From Aquidulcibacter paucihalophilus (GTDB lineage Bacteria > Pseudomonadota > Alphaproteobacteria > Caulobacterales > Caulobacteraceae), in the NCBI GenBank assembly GCA_030285985.1, contig CP127384.1:1-64000 (forward strand): a stretch of 64,000 nucleotides of DNA, in the 5' to 3' direction. Positions 1 through 8,398 of the stretch are shown here, one piece after another. The position numbers were made by a program, and so were the translations under genes. Every line of letters begins with the position of its first letter. The first letter of the stretch is position 1. The notes below the pieces were generated by a model. That model was given only the letters and a program-made list of their open reading frames with translations, was not told where the DNA came from and ran no database searches.

Positions 1-136
1 AGCCCCAGCGCTCATAGACTTCGGACACGCGCTGGACGAGCCGGCGCTCGGCGATCAGGTCACGGCCGCGGCGGTCGGCAAACCCCCGCGGATTACGGGC
101 TTCGGGGCGGGCGGGAGCGGCGGCGTCGGTGGTCAT
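1..136 (-). CDS. hisS: Histidine--tRNA ligase, N-terminal fragment
   Basis: Only the first 45 codons are present; the gene runs off the left edge of the window. The visible protein starts MTTDAAAPARPEARNPRGFA and continues with DRRGRDLIAERR and VYERWG. The PRGF(A/R)D...VYERWGF pattern is the usual opening of class II histidyl-tRNA synthetases in alphaproteobacteria, which charge tRNA-His in the cytoplasm. The ATG is at 134-136. The catalytic motifs lie outside the window, so the identification rests on the N-terminus alone; another class II synthetase-like protein such as HisZ is a less likely alternative. Confidence 0.65.
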   Translation of the reverse strand, partial: MTTDAAAPARPEARNPRGFADRRGRDLIAERRLVQRVSEVYERWG

Positions 137-147
137 GCCGCGTCTTT

Positions 148-269
148 AGAGGGAGTAGGGATTAGGGACCAGAGGTTAGGGCGGAGGCGGCGCAAGCCCG
201 ACCCAATTCAGGCCCTTCCCCAAGCCCTAAGCCCTAAGCCCCAAGCCCTAGGCCCCAAGCCCTAGGCCC
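148..269. repeat. Degenerate octamer repeats, TTAGGG/CCCTAA type
   Basis: The left part (about 150-180) reads GGGAGTAGGGATTAGGG and then GGTTAGGG; the right part (about 218-269) is a run of units CCCTAAGC, CCCTAAGC, CCCCAAGC, CCTAGGCC, CCCAAGC, CCTAGGC. The two arms are inverted relative to each other and could fold back. The stop codon of the DUF418 gene lies inside the right arm. The run looks like slippage-generated intergenic sequence rather than coding DNA. Confidence 0.7.
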
Positions 270-1512
270 TGCGCAGCGGCACCATCCGCTTGTACGTCAG
301 GCAGCGCCAGCCCCACTCCAGCGGACCCATCTGGAACACCGACAGCCACAGCGGCGACCAGATCAGTTGCGCCGCCCAGACGCCGCCGATGATCATCCAC
401 ATCTCGGGCCAGCCGATCTGGCCGTACCAACCCAGTCCCCGCCCGCCGTAGAAGATGGTGGTCATGATCAGGGTCTGGGTGAGGTAGTTGGTGAAGGCCA
501 TCCGCCCGGCGCAGGCCAGCGGCGTCAGGATCAGCTTCAGCCCGAACCGCGCCAGCAGGATCAGCAGGCTGGCGTAGCCGAGCGAAATGAACGGCGCGAG
601 GAAGCTGTTGTAGGGCTTGGTCATCGTCTCGACGAAGGGGAAGCCCGCGCCCACGAAGGCCGAGGTTTCCTGCCAGACCAGCCACAGCGACCCGGCCCCG
701 GCGGCGATGAACAGGCCATAGAGCCAGGCCGGCGAACGGCCGGCCAGGAAGCCCGACTTGAACAGGCCCATGCCGATCATCATCAGGGCCGCCGTCGCCG
801 GCAGGAAGAAGATGAGCATGGCGGGGGCGGACTGAAGCCAGGTGTTCACCTGGGCCAGGCTGACTGAAAGGGCGTCGCCCTGGAAGGCGGCGATCGACGC
901 GGTCAGCTTGGCCGGATCACCGCCCCAGCCGGAGCCCTCCATCGCGCCGGCCAGGGCCTCCGGCGGCGCGAAGGCCAGCAGGGACATCATGCCCACATAC
1001 AGGGCCGTGCAGATCAGGTTCAGGCTGACGCCCGCGATCAGAAGGCTGCGCGCGCTCCACGACCGGACCAGCATCACGAACAGCCCGGTCCAGGCGTAGA
1101 GCAGCAGGATGTCGCCGAACCAGAAGGCCAGTCCATGGATCAGGCCGAAGACGGCCAGCCAGAACAGGCGGCCGCGCAACAGCTTGCCCCGCGCCTTGTC
1201 CGCGCGTTCGCCACCGATCAGGAAGATCGAGGCCCCGAACAGCATCGAGAACAGGGTGCGCATCTTGTCCTGGAAGAAGACGTGCATGATCTGCCAGGCC
1301 TGGGCGGCCTCGGCGTCGAAGCCTGTCTGCAGGGGCGGATTGGACACGACCGCCCAGGGCCAGGCGAAGGTCATGGCGTTGACGGCCAGGATCCCCAGCA
1401 CGGCCAGCCCGCGGACCATGTCCAGGCTGAACAACCGCTCCCCGCTGGCGACCGGCCCCAGCTTGGTGAGCGGCGCGGGCGCACCGGCGTCGTTGATTTC
1501 AGCAGCGGCCAT
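262..1512 (-). CDS. DUF418 (YeiB-type) integral membrane protein
   Basis: A polytopic inner-membrane protein of 416 residues with many hydrophobic segments. The N-terminal RLFSLDMVRGLAVLGILAVN and the C-terminal half (GRMAFTNYLTQTLIMTT, then GPLEWGWRCLTY) match the DUF418/YeiB family, thought to be acyltransferase-like or transport-related membrane proteins; no substrate can be assigned. I chose the ATG at 1512 rather than the one at 1527 because GGGGGA sits about 7 bases before it. The gene ends inside a short G-rich repeat. It is transcribed toward hisS. Confidence 0.85.
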   Translation of the reverse strand: MAAAEINDAGAPAPLTKLGPVASGERLFSLDMVRGLAVLGILAVNAMTFAWPWAVVSNPPLQTGFDAEAAQAWQIMHVFFQDKMRTLFSMLFGASIFLIGGERADKARGKLLRGRLFWLAVFGLIHGLAFWFGDILLLYAWTGLFVMLVRSWSARSLLIAGVSLNLICTALYVGMMSLLAFAPPEALAGAMEGSGWGGDPAKLTASIAAFQGDALSVSLAQVNTWLQSAPAMLIFFLPATAALMMIGMGLFKSGFLAGRSPAWLYGLFIAAGAGSLWLVWQETSAFVGAGFPFVETMTKPYNSFLAPFISLGYASLLILLARFGLKLILTPLACAGRMAFTNYLTQTLIMTTIFYGGRGLGWYGQIGWPEMWMIIGGVWAAQLIWSPLWLSVFQMGPLEWGWRCLTYKRMVPLRRA

Positions 1513-1602
1513 GACATTTCCCCCCATCTGGCGAGGGCCAGCTTGGCGGAAGCGATGCCGTTCCGAAACTGAATTCTGTGTAACGGGCGGGGCCCGCGGC
1601 GG

Positions 1603-2169
1603 TCAGGCCTGGTCGCGGTCGCCCATCAGGCCGAGCCGGTCGCGAACCTCAGGCTGGGGCCTGAAGGCGATGAAGGCGGCGCACAGGCCGGCCCACAGGG
1701 CGTAGCTGATGCCGACCAGAACAGCGACCGCCAGCCCGCCGACGCCGTAGATCAGCAGCGAGGTCTCGCTGCCCCCCACCGCCTCGCCGACATTGGCGGC
1801 GTTGAACCACTGCAGCACCGCCTGGAACACGGCGAACAGGGCCCCCAGGGCCGCCGACAGCAGGCCGCCGTAGAACATGAAGCGCCAGATCACCCCGAGA
1901 CGGGACACGGGCCGCCCGTTCTGCATCCGCTCCTTGTCCAGCAGCCAGAGCCCGCCGGGCACGGCCAGCAGGCCGAGCGCCAGCACCTTGAGCCGCCAGT
2001 CCATCTCGAGGCCGAACCAGCTGGCGGGCGGCCAGATCGGCAGGGTCAGGATCAACGGCGGCCACATCGCGCCGAGCAGCGAGGCCAGCACGATACGGTA
2101 CGGTTCACGCCGCCAGGTCACCCGCTCCTGACCGGGAAAATCTTCGGGCCTTTCGGGGATCGTGATCAT
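1603..2169 (-). CDS. Hypothetical multi-pass membrane protein
   Basis: A 188-residue protein starting MITIPERPEDFPGQERVTWR with a short cytoplasmic head followed by about four or five hydrophobic segments and a charged C-terminus (RPQPEVRDRLGLMGDRDQA). I do not recognise a family. The longer reading frame reaches 2262 but would overlap the upstream dehydrogenase by about 80 bases, so the ATG at 2169, ten bases after that gene's stop, is preferred. The close spacing suggests co-transcription with the 3-hydroxyacyl-CoA dehydrogenase. Confidence 0.7.
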   Translation of the reverse strand: MITIPERPEDFPGQERVTWRREPYRIVLASLLGAMWPPLILTLPIWPPASWFGLEMDWRLKVLALGLLAVPGGLWLLDKERMQNGRPVSRLGVIWRFMFYGGLLSAALGALFAVFQAVLQWFNAANVGEAVGGSETSLLIYGVGGLAVAVLVGISYALWAGLCAAFIAFRPQPEVRDRLGLMGDRDQA

Positions 2170-2179
2170 CGCGCCGGAC

Positions 2180-3058
2180 TCACCGCGTCGGTGCCGGCGT
2201 GTCGCCGGAATAGTCGTAGAAGCCGCGCCCGGACTTGCGACCCAGCCAGCCGGCCTCGACATATTTCACCAACAGGGGGCAGGGCCGGTATTTGGTGTCG
2301 GCCAGGCCTTCATGCAGCACGTTCATGATCGCCAGGACGACGTCCAACCCCATGAAGTCCGCCAGTTCCAGCGGGCCCATCGGATGGTTGGCGCCCAGCT
2401 TCAGCGCCTTGTCGATCGAGGCGACGTTCCCGACGCCCTCGTACAGGGTGTAGATCGCCTCATTGATCATCGGCACCAGGATGCGGTTGACGATGAAGGC
2501 GGGGAAGTCCTCGGCATTGGTCGTGGTCTTGCCCAGCGACTCGGCGAAGGCGACGGCCGTTTCATAGGTGGCGGCCGAGGTGGCGATGCCGCGCACGATC
2601 TCGACCAGCTTCATCACCGGTGCCGGCTTCATGAAATGCAGGCCGATGAACCGGTCAGGCCGGTCCGTGACCGAGGCCAGCCGGGTGATCGAGATCGAGG
2701 AGGTGTTGGAGGCCAGCAGGGTGTCCGGACCCAGATGCGGGACGAGATCGACCAGGATCGCCTTCTTGACGGCCTCGTCCTCGACCGCGGCCTCGATTAC
2801 CAGGTCCGCCTTGGCGGCGGCGGCCAGCGAGGCTGTCGCCGTGATGCGCGAAAGGGTGGCGTCGGCCGCGCCCTGGTCGGTCAGGCCGCGACCCACTTGC
2901 CGGGCCAGGCTGGCCGCGATGGCGGCCTGGGCCTGGGGCACGCGGTCGGCGGCGGCGTCGTAAAGCAACACCTGATAGCCGCCCGCGGCCACGGCCTGGG
3001 CGATGCCTGCGCCCATCTGGCCTGCGCCGACGATGGCGACGGATCGGATCGTGGTCAT
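2180..3058 (-). CDS. hbd: 3-hydroxyacyl-CoA (3-hydroxybutyryl-CoA) dehydrogenase
   Basis: A 292-residue NAD(P)-dependent enzyme that interconverts 3-hydroxyacyl-CoA and 3-oxoacyl-CoA, serving fatty-acid oxidation or PHB/butyrate metabolism. The Rossmann motif GAGQMG is at residues 11-16; SNTSSISI, GLHFMKPAPVMKLVEI (catalytic His) and FIVNRIL follow, and the C-terminal domain has NHPMGPLELADFMGLD. Length is typical for the single-function bacterial enzyme. The ATG at 3058 places the Rossmann strand a few residues from the start, as in the family; the 5' extension to 3103 is probably untranslated. Confidence 0.92.
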   Translation of the reverse strand: MTTIRSVAIVGAGQMGAGIAQAVAAGGYQVLLYDAAADRVPQAQAAIAASLARQVGRGLTDQGAADATLSRITATASLAAAAKADLVIEAAVEDEAVKKAILVDLVPHLGPDTLLASNTSSISITRLASVTDRPDRFIGLHFMKPAPVMKLVEIVRGIATSAATYETAVAFAESLGKTTTNAEDFPAFIVNRILVPMINEAIYTLYEGVGNVASIDKALKLGANHPMGPLELADFMGLDVVLAIMNVLHEGLADTKYRPCPLLVKYVEAGWLGRKSGRGFYDYSGDTPAPTR

Positions 3059-3191
3059 GGAGTCCGGATAGCTGGCAGGCGGAAAGCCCGGTCGGAGCGG
3101 CACCTTAGGACCCCTGCCGGACGGTGCAAGGCCGGAACGCGACCTGTGCCCCGAACCCGGCCCGCCGTGGCGCCGCGGTCGCGCATGCTCA

Positions 3192-3497
3192 TCAGCCCAG
3201 GATCGAGATCAGATAGGGCGCGCTCATCCGGTTGAAGAGAATGCGCGCGAAATTGATCAGCAGCAGGACCACGATCGGCGAGATGTCCATGCCGCCCAGC
3301 GGCGGAATGATCCGGCGGAACGGCTCCAGCAGGGGCGCGGTGAGCCGGTCCAGAAAATCGGCGATCTGGTTCACGAACCGGTTGCGGCGGTTGATGACGT
3401 CGAAGGCGAACAGCCAGCTGATGATGGCCGACAGGATGATCGACCAGGTCATGATCGACAGGATCGTATTGACCAGCCAGACGATGGCGTAACCCAT
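3192..3497 (-). CDS. YggT family membrane protein
   Basis: A 101-residue protein with two hydrophobic segments flanking a polar loop that holds [27 protein letters not shown], the hallmark of the YggT family. Family members sit in the cytoplasmic membrane and have been linked to osmotic tolerance and, in plant homologues, to cofactor handling; the precise role is unknown. In many genomes YggT is next to the DUF167 gene yggU; here a DUF167 gene exists but nearly 50 kb away at 52762. Confidence 0.9.
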   Translation of the reverse strand: MGYAIVWLVNTILSIMTWSIILSAIISWLFAFDVINRRNRFVNQIADFLDRLTAPLLEPFRRIIPPLGGMDISPIVVLLLINFARILFNRMSAPYLISILG

Positions 3498-3649
3498 GAA
3501 GGGGCTCCAGAAGCAGAATCTGTCCCGCTTCTACCGTGACCGCGCCGTCCGTCCAACGATTCCGGCGTCGCAGGCCGGTGCCGGTGCCATGGCCGTTGAC
3601 ACCCCCGCCCCGCCCCTCGTATGTCGCGCCCTCGCCTGCACCCTGAAAC

Positions 3650-3725
<76 letters not shown>

Positions 3726-3743
3726 GGCACCCGCACCGCCGAC

Positions 3744-4718
3744 ATGACCCAGTCCGCCGATCCAGCCGAAGCGCGCTCCACCGGGCCGGTGAGGGTCGCC
3801 GCCCTCTACCGGTTCGCGACCATCACCGACTGCGCGGCCGTGCGCGATCACCTCGACGCCCTTTGCCGCCCGGACGTCCGCGGCACCCTGCTGGTTGCGC
3901 ATGAGGGACTGAACGGCACGATCGCCGGCCCTGCGGCCGCCATCGACCGCGTGCTGGCGGGCATCCGCGCCCTGCCCGGGTTCGCTGACCTGGACGTCAA
4001 ATTCGCCGAGGCCGCGGCCATGCCGTTCCACCGGCTGAAGGTGCGGATCAAGCCCGAGATCGTGACCATGGGCCAGCCGGACCTCGATCCGGCCGTCAAC
4101 GCCGGGACCTATGTCGCCCCCGCCGACTGGAACGCCCTGATCCGGCAGCCCGACGTGATCGTGATCGACACACGCAACGACTATGAGGCGGCCGTCGGTG
4201 CCTTTGAGGGCGCGGTCCAGCCCAACACCCGCGGCTTTCGCGACTTCCCCGACTGGTTCCGCACCGAGGGCCGCGCCCTGCTGGACGGGCCGACCCCGCC
4301 GAAGGTGGCCATGTACTGCACTGGCGGCATCCGCTGCGAAAAGGCCACCGCCTTCCTCAAGGCCGAGGGCGTGCAGGACGTCTTCCATCTGGAAGGCGGC
4401 ATCCTGCGCTATCTCGAGACGACGCCGGAGGTCGACAGCCTTTGGCAGGGCGAGTGTTTCGTCTTCGACGAACGGGTCGCCGTCGGCCACGGCCTCGTGC
4501 CGGGCAGCCACAGCCTTTGCCGGGGTTGCCGCATGCCGGTCAGCCCCGAAGGGCGGACCTCGCCCCGCTACATCGAGGGCGTCTGCTGCGACCGTTGCGC
4601 GGATGACCGGACCGAGGCGGACCGCGCCCGCTATCTGGAGCGGGCAAAACAGGTGGAGATCGCTGCCCGGCGCGGCCTCGCCCACATCGGGGCCGTCCAG
4701 ACGCCGTCCGAAGACTGA
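3744..4718 (+). CDS. trhO: tRNA uridine(34) hydroxylase, rhodanese-like
   Basis: A 324-residue member of the YceA/TrhO family, which makes 5-hydroxyuridine at the wobble position of certain tRNAs using molecular oxygen. The N-terminal acylphosphatase-like domain carries AHEGLNGTI, the central rhodanese domain carries IDTRNDYE and the active-site loop [12 protein letters not shown], and the C-terminal tail has paired cysteines (CRGCRMPVS and CCDRC) that probably bind a metal. The frame is open back through the tRNA; the ATG at 3744 is the first one after the tRNA-Ala 3' end, 19 bases away. Confidence 0.92.
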   Translation: MTQSADPAEARSTGPVRVAALYRFATITDCAAVRDHLDALCRPDVRGTLLVAHEGLNGTIAGPAAAIDRVLAGIRALPGFADLDVKFAEAAAMPFHRLKVRIKPEIVTMGQPDLDPAVNAGTYVAPADWNALIRQPDVIVIDTRNDYEAAVGAFEGAVQPNTRGFRDFPDWFRTEGRALLDGPTPPKVAMYCTGGIRCEKATAFLKAEGVQDVFHLEGGILRYLETTPEVDSLWQGECFVFDERVAVGHGLVPGSHSLCRGCRMPVSPEGRTSPRYIEGVCCDRCADDRTEADRARYLERAKQVEIAARRGLAHIGAVQTPSED

Positions 4719-4991
4719 CTACTGGTCCTCGTCGAACTTCCGGTCCACCAGATCGACCAGACCGGCCACGGCGGCCTCGGCCTCCGCGCCCTCGGCGGAG
4801 ATGTCGATGGTGCAGCCGTTGCCGGCGCCCAGCATCAGCAGGCCCATGATCGACAGGGCGTTCACGGTCACGCCGTCCCGGGTGACATGGATCTCGGCGT
4901 CGAAGGTCGAGGCCAGTTTGACGAATTTGGCAGAGGCGCGGGCGTGCAGGCCCCGGGTGTTGCAGATGTTCGCGGTCGCGGTCGCGGTCAT
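4719..4991 (-). CDS. ptsH: HPr family phosphocarrier protein
   Basis: A 90-residue HPr-type protein. His16 lies in NTRGLHARAS, the site phosphorylated by enzyme I, and Ser47 lies in VNALSIMGLLML, the site targeted by HPr kinase. It is the last gene of the leftward chvI-chvG-hprK-EIIA-HPr operon and overlaps the EIIA stop by four bases. In alphaproteobacteria this set forms an incomplete, regulatory PTS without a sugar permease, so a signalling rather than transport role is likely. Confidence 0.93.
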   Translation of the reverse strand: MTATATANICNTRGLHARASAKFVKLASTFDAEIHVTRDGVTVNALSIMGLLMLGAGNGCTIDISAEGAEAEAAVAGLVDLVDRKFDEDQ

Positions 4992-5392
4992 TTCTCGCCC
5001 TGAAGCACCCAGCTGGCGACGGAGATATATTTGCGCCCGGCGTCCTGGGCATGGGCCACGCAGGCTTCCAGCGGCTCGCGGCCGCGCACGCTGGCCAGTT
5101 TGATCAGCATGGGCAGGTTCAGCCCGGCGATCACCTCGGCGCGCGTCTCTTCCATCACCGAAATCGCGAGGTTGGAGGGCGTGCCGCCGAACATGTCGGT
5201 CAGCAGGATCACGCCGTCGCCGTCGTTGACGGCCGAGGCAGCGTCGACGATGTCGCGGCGGCGCCGCTCCATGTCGTCCTCGGGCCCGATGCAGATGGCC
5301 GCGACCCCGCGCTGGGGCCCCACCACATGCTCCATGGCCGCAAGAAATTCCGAGGCCAGACCCCCGTGGGTGACAATCACCAGCCCGATCAT
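4988..5392 (-). CDS. PTS EIIA component, mannose family (regulatory)
   Basis: A 134-residue EIIA(Man)-type domain standing alone, with no EIIB, EIIC or EIID partner nearby. The predicted phosphorylated residue is His9 in VIVTHGGLASEFL; ILLTDMFGGTPSNLA is the second family motif. It overlaps the HPr gene by 4 bases and follows hprK. Lone EIIA(Man) proteins of this kind are regulatory phosphoacceptors in alphaproteobacteria. Confidence 0.92.
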   Translation of the reverse strand: MIGLVIVTHGGLASEFLAAMEHVVGPQRGVAAICIGPEDDMERRRRDIVDAASAVNDGDGVILLTDMFGGTPSNLAISVMEETRAEVIAGLNLPMLIKLASVRGREPLEACVAHAQDAGRKYISVASWVLQGEK

Positions 5393-5479
5393 GAAGGCTT
5401 CACCAAGACTTTCGCCCCCGCGTCCGGCCGCCCTTCAGCGCGCCGCAAGCCGGGCGGAATAGCCCAAGTCCGCGCCGGG

Positions 5480-5911
5480 TTAAAGCGGGGCAATGGCCGC
5501 CGCGACCTTTTCGACCGCCGAGGCCTCGAATCCGGCCAGCCGGAGCCGCGGCACGGACCGGCCATGGAGGTTGCGCGTCTCCGGGTCGGGCAACCGCTCC
5601 GGGGTCGATTCGACCAGATCCACGGCCAGAACCAGCCGCACGACGCCCTGCACGCAGGCCCCGATGATGCCGAGGCCGCGCGCCTCGATCCGCCCCCGGA
5701 TCGTCTCCGGCGCGGTGACATACAGCCCCTCGCCCGAGGCGAAGACATGGACATAGTCGTCGGACACCAGCCGCCAGCCCCGCCCGAGCAGCCTCAGGGC
5801 CAGATCGCTCTTGCCCGCGCCCGACGGTCCGCTGATCAGGATGGCGCGCCAGCCGGCCCCCGGCGTCCACTGCGCCACCGCGGTGGCGTGCAGCGGCTGG
5901 GCGATGCTCAC
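5480..5911 (-). CDS. hprK: HPr kinase/phosphorylase, short alphaproteobacterial form
   Basis: A 143-residue protein corresponding to only the C-terminal catalytic domain of Firmicute HprK; the N-terminal domain is absent, as is usual in this class. The Walker A loop GPSGAGKS spans residues 28-35, followed by LVSDDYVHV and GLGIIGACVQGVV; the family C-terminal motif region includes LPDPETRNLHG. The GTG start at 5911 overlaps the chvG stop in a GTGA, showing translational coupling. It should phosphorylate the HPr encoded downstream on Ser47. Confidence 0.93.
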   Translation of the reverse strand: MSIAQPLHATAVAQWTPGAGWRAILISGPSGAGKSDLALRLLGRGWRLVSDDYVHVFASGEGLYVTAPETIRGRIEARGLGIIGACVQGVVRLVLAVDLVESTPERLPDPETRNLHGRSVPRLRLAGFEASAVEKVAAAIAPL

Positions 5912-7551
5912 GCCCGCCGGCCCGCACCCGGCGCGGCGGGCAGGGCGACCTCGAAGCGGGCCCCGGCGACGCCGCCGGCCGCGTCCGGACGGTTGGCGGC
6001 CCGGACATGGCCGCCATGCGCCTCAACGATCTGCCGCACGATCGACAGGCCCAGACCGGAGTTGGCCCCGAACGCCGTACCTCGCGGACGGGCGGTGTAG
6101 AACCGCTCGAACACCGTCTCGAGGTTCTCGGACGGAATGCCGGGGCCGTCGTCGTCGATACGCACGCGGACCGGCCTATCGGGATCGATATCGTCGCGAT
6201 CGAGCGACAGCCGCACCGTCCCGCCCGGCGGGCTGAACGAGCGGGCATTGTCGATCAGGTTGCGGAACACCTGCCCCAGCGGCCCGTCGCGACCCATGAT
6301 CTGGACGTGATCCCCGGCTGGAACCTCGAAGATCACATGCGCCTCGCCCGGCTTCAGCCCGGCCTCATAGACGCCGACGATCTCGGTCAGCAGCTGGGTC
6401 AGGTCGATGGCCCGCGGCCGGTCGCGGTTCAACTCGGCATCCAGCCGCGAGGCGTTGGAGATGTCGGTGATCAGCCGGTCCAGCCGGCGCACGTCCTGCT
6501 GCAATAGACTGGTCAGTTTCTCGCGCTGCGCCGGGGTCTTGACCAGCGGCAGGGTCTCCAGCGCCGACCGGATCGAGGTCAGGGGGTTCTTGATCTCGTG
6601 CGAGACATCGGCGGCGAAGGCCTCGATGGCGTCCATCCGGTCCGACAGGGTCTCGGTCATGGTCTCCAGCGACCGGGCCAGATCGCCGATCTCGTCCTTG
6701 CGGCTCTCCAGGTCAGGCAGGGAGATGGCCCGCGCCCTTTGCAGCCGCACCTCATCCGCCGCCGCCGACAGCCGCATGACGGGCCGCGCCACGAACAGAT
6801 GCATCAGCAGCGACCCGAGCAGGTTCACCGCCAGCGCGACGAGGGCGAAGGGCATCAGCGCCCGGCGCTGCGCGGACAGGGTTTCGTCCACATCGCCCGC
6901 CTCAAGCGTCAGCACGCCCAGAACCTGGCGGACGTGGCGGACCGGGATCGAGACGGACACGACACGATCGCCGCTCTCGGAACGCCGCACGCCGGCCTGG
7001 GGCTCACCGTCCAGCGCCTGCTCGACCTCCGCCGCGAGGGCGGAGCGGGCTTCTTCCAGATGGGCGGCGTTGCGGGTTTCGACCTTGGGCGCAGGCGGCT
7101 GGACGGGGGTGCCGGCGGGCCGGGCGGGCGGCAGGGCCTGTCCGGGAATCGCTTCACTGACCGCATAGCTGTCCGCGACCAGCAGGCCGTCGAGGTCGAA
7201 CAGCCGCGCCCTCTGGCCCTCCGGAATGAAATCGTCGACCAGTTGCCGCGACGCCTCCACCGGATCGAAGGCCGGCGCGGGCTCGCCCGTCGTGATGCTC
7301 AACTTGCTGAGCACATTGGACAGAAGTTCGGCCTGGGCTGTCAGCGTCTCCTGGCGCGACTCGATCAGCCCCCGCTGCCATTCATTGAGCAGCAGGGCCC
7401 CGACAAACAGGATCAGCAGGCTGAGCAGGTTCAGCGCGAGAATCAGCCCGCCCAGCCGCGACCCGCTGAAGCGTTTCAGGCGACGGCGGGGCGCGGCCTC
7501 TCCCGGCGGGAGCGGCGGTTCAGCTTTCGCGATAGCGGTATCCAACGCCAT
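5908..7551 (-). CDS. chvG: Envelope-stress sensor histidine kinase ChvG
   Basis: A 547-residue membrane-bound sensor kinase, partner of ChvI. Order: short cytoplasmic head, a transmembrane segment ([20 protein letters not shown]), a periplasmic domain of about 200 residues, a second transmembrane segment ([19 protein letters not shown]), HAMP, the dimerisation H-box [12 protein letters not shown], and an ATPase domain with [19 protein letters not shown] and [11 protein letters not shown]. The ATG at 7551 overlaps the end of chvI by 32 bases. ChvG/ChvI responds to cell-wall damage and acid or osmotic stress in Caulobacter and rhizobia. Confidence 0.93.
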   Translation of the reverse strand: MALDTAIAKAEPPLPPGEAAPRRRLKRFSGSRLGGLILALNLLSLLILFVGALLLNEWQRGLIESRQETLTAQAELLSNVLSKLSITTGEPAPAFDPVEASRQLVDDFIPEGQRARLFDLDGLLVADSYAVSEAIPGQALPPARPAGTPVQPPAPKVETRNAAHLEEARSALAAEVEQALDGEPQAGVRRSESGDRVVSVSIPVRHVRQVLGVLTLEAGDVDETLSAQRRALMPFALVALAVNLLGSLLMHLFVARPVMRLSAAADEVRLQRARAISLPDLESRKDEIGDLARSLETMTETLSDRMDAIEAFAADVSHEIKNPLTSIRSALETLPLVKTPAQREKLTSLLQQDVRRLDRLITDISNASRLDAELNRDRPRAIDLTQLLTEIVGVYEAGLKPGEAHVIFEVPAGDHVQIMGRDGPLGQVFRNLIDNARSFSPPGGTVRLSLDRDDIDPDRPVRVRIDDDGPGIPSENLETVFERFYTARPRGTAFGANSGLGLSIVRQIVEAHGGHVRAANRPDAAGGVAGARFEVALPAAPGAGRRA

Positions 7552-8224
7552 ACAGGGTCTCGATGGCGTCGAACTCGGGGTCGACCACCCGGAATTTCTT
7601 CCGCATGCGTTTGACGTGGCTGTCGATGGTGCGGTCGTCGACATAGACCTGATCGTCGTAGGCGGCGTCCATCAGGTTGTCGCGGCTCTTCACGAAGCCG
7701 GGCCGCTGGGCCAGGGCCTGCAGCAGCAGGAACTCGGTCACCGTCAGCTTGACCGGCTTGCCTTCCCAGGTGCTCTCGTGACGGGCCGGGTCCATCGACA
7801 GCTTGCCGCGCTTGATCGCCTTGGTGGAGCCTTCGCCCGAGGGCTCGGGCTCGCCGCCGTCGGCACCGGTCCGGCGCAGCAGGGCCTTGACCCGTTCGAT
7901 CAGCAGACGCTGGCTGAACGGCTTGTGGATATAGTCGTCGGCACCGAGGTTGAAGCCGAGGATCTCGTCGATCTCCTCGTCCTTGGACGTCAGCATGATG
8001 ACCGGGATCTGCGAGGTCTGGCGCAGGCGGCGCAGCACCTCCATCCCGTCCATGCGCGGCATCTTCACATCGAGGATGGCCAGATCGGGCGGGCTGGCCT
8101 CCAGCGCCTCGAGTCCCGAGGCGCCGTCGTGCCAGGCCGTGACCTTGTGGCCATGGCTTTCCAGCGCCAGCGAGACGGAAGCGACGATGTTCTCGTCGTC
8201 GTCGACCAGGGTGATGTTCGCCAA
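7520..8224 (-). CDS. chvI: Response regulator ChvI (TTG start)
   Basis: An OmpR/PhoB-type regulator of 234 residues: receiver domain with acidic pocket DDD at 8-10 and phospho-acceptor Asp52 ([13 protein letters not shown]), then a winged-helix DNA-binding domain ending [14 protein letters not shown] place the start at TTG 8224, preceded by AAGGAG six bases upstream; this numbers the acceptor Asp52 as in Caulobacter ChvI. Frame extension to 8341 would add an unrelated leader. It heads the operon with chvG, hprK, EIIA and HPr. A divergent gene starts at 8399. Confidence 0.93.
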   Translation of the reverse strand: MANITLVDDDENIVASVSLALESHGHKVTAWHDGASGLEALEASPPDLAILDVKMPRMDGMEVLRRLRQTSQIPVIMLTSKDEEIDEILGFNLGADDYIHKPFSQRLLIERVKALLRRTGADGGEPEPSGEGSTKAIKRGKLSMDPARHESTWEGKPVKLTVTEFLLLQALAQRPGFVKSRDNLMDAAYDDQVYVDDRTIDSHVKRMRKKFRVVDPEFDAIETLYGVGYRYRES

Positions 8225-8398
8225 GTCAGGCTCCTTGCAGACGGTTCGTTCGCCATCACAACGCGCGGCAAGCGGTACCGTTCTAAAACATCGTGGAGAG
8301 ATTACGGCGTAAAACATGGGCTGCGCCGCCTTAATGCGCAACGAAACCTGACCTTAAAGCCTTGGTGCCATGGTGGGACGGCAATTTACGAGCGTTTC
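8225..8398. promoter_or_regulatory. Divergent promoter region with direct repeat TAAAACAT
   Basis: The 174 bases between chvI (leftward) and the unknown gene at 8399 (rightward) are more A+T-rich than their surroundings. The octamer TAAAACAT occurs twice in the same orientation at 8284-8291 and 8310-8317, 26 bases apart. Paired direct repeats are typical of OmpR-family operators, so autoregulation by ChvI is a reasonable guess, but no ChvI consensus was compared. Confidence 0.35.

Noticed and set aside
3498..3649. Possible small gene between yggT and tRNA-Ala
   Set aside because: A frame exists but continues into the tRNA and lacks a ribosome site.
6598..7614. A 338-codon + strand frame opposite chvG
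   Set aside because: Antisense to clear histidine-kinase coding sequence; no protein-like features.
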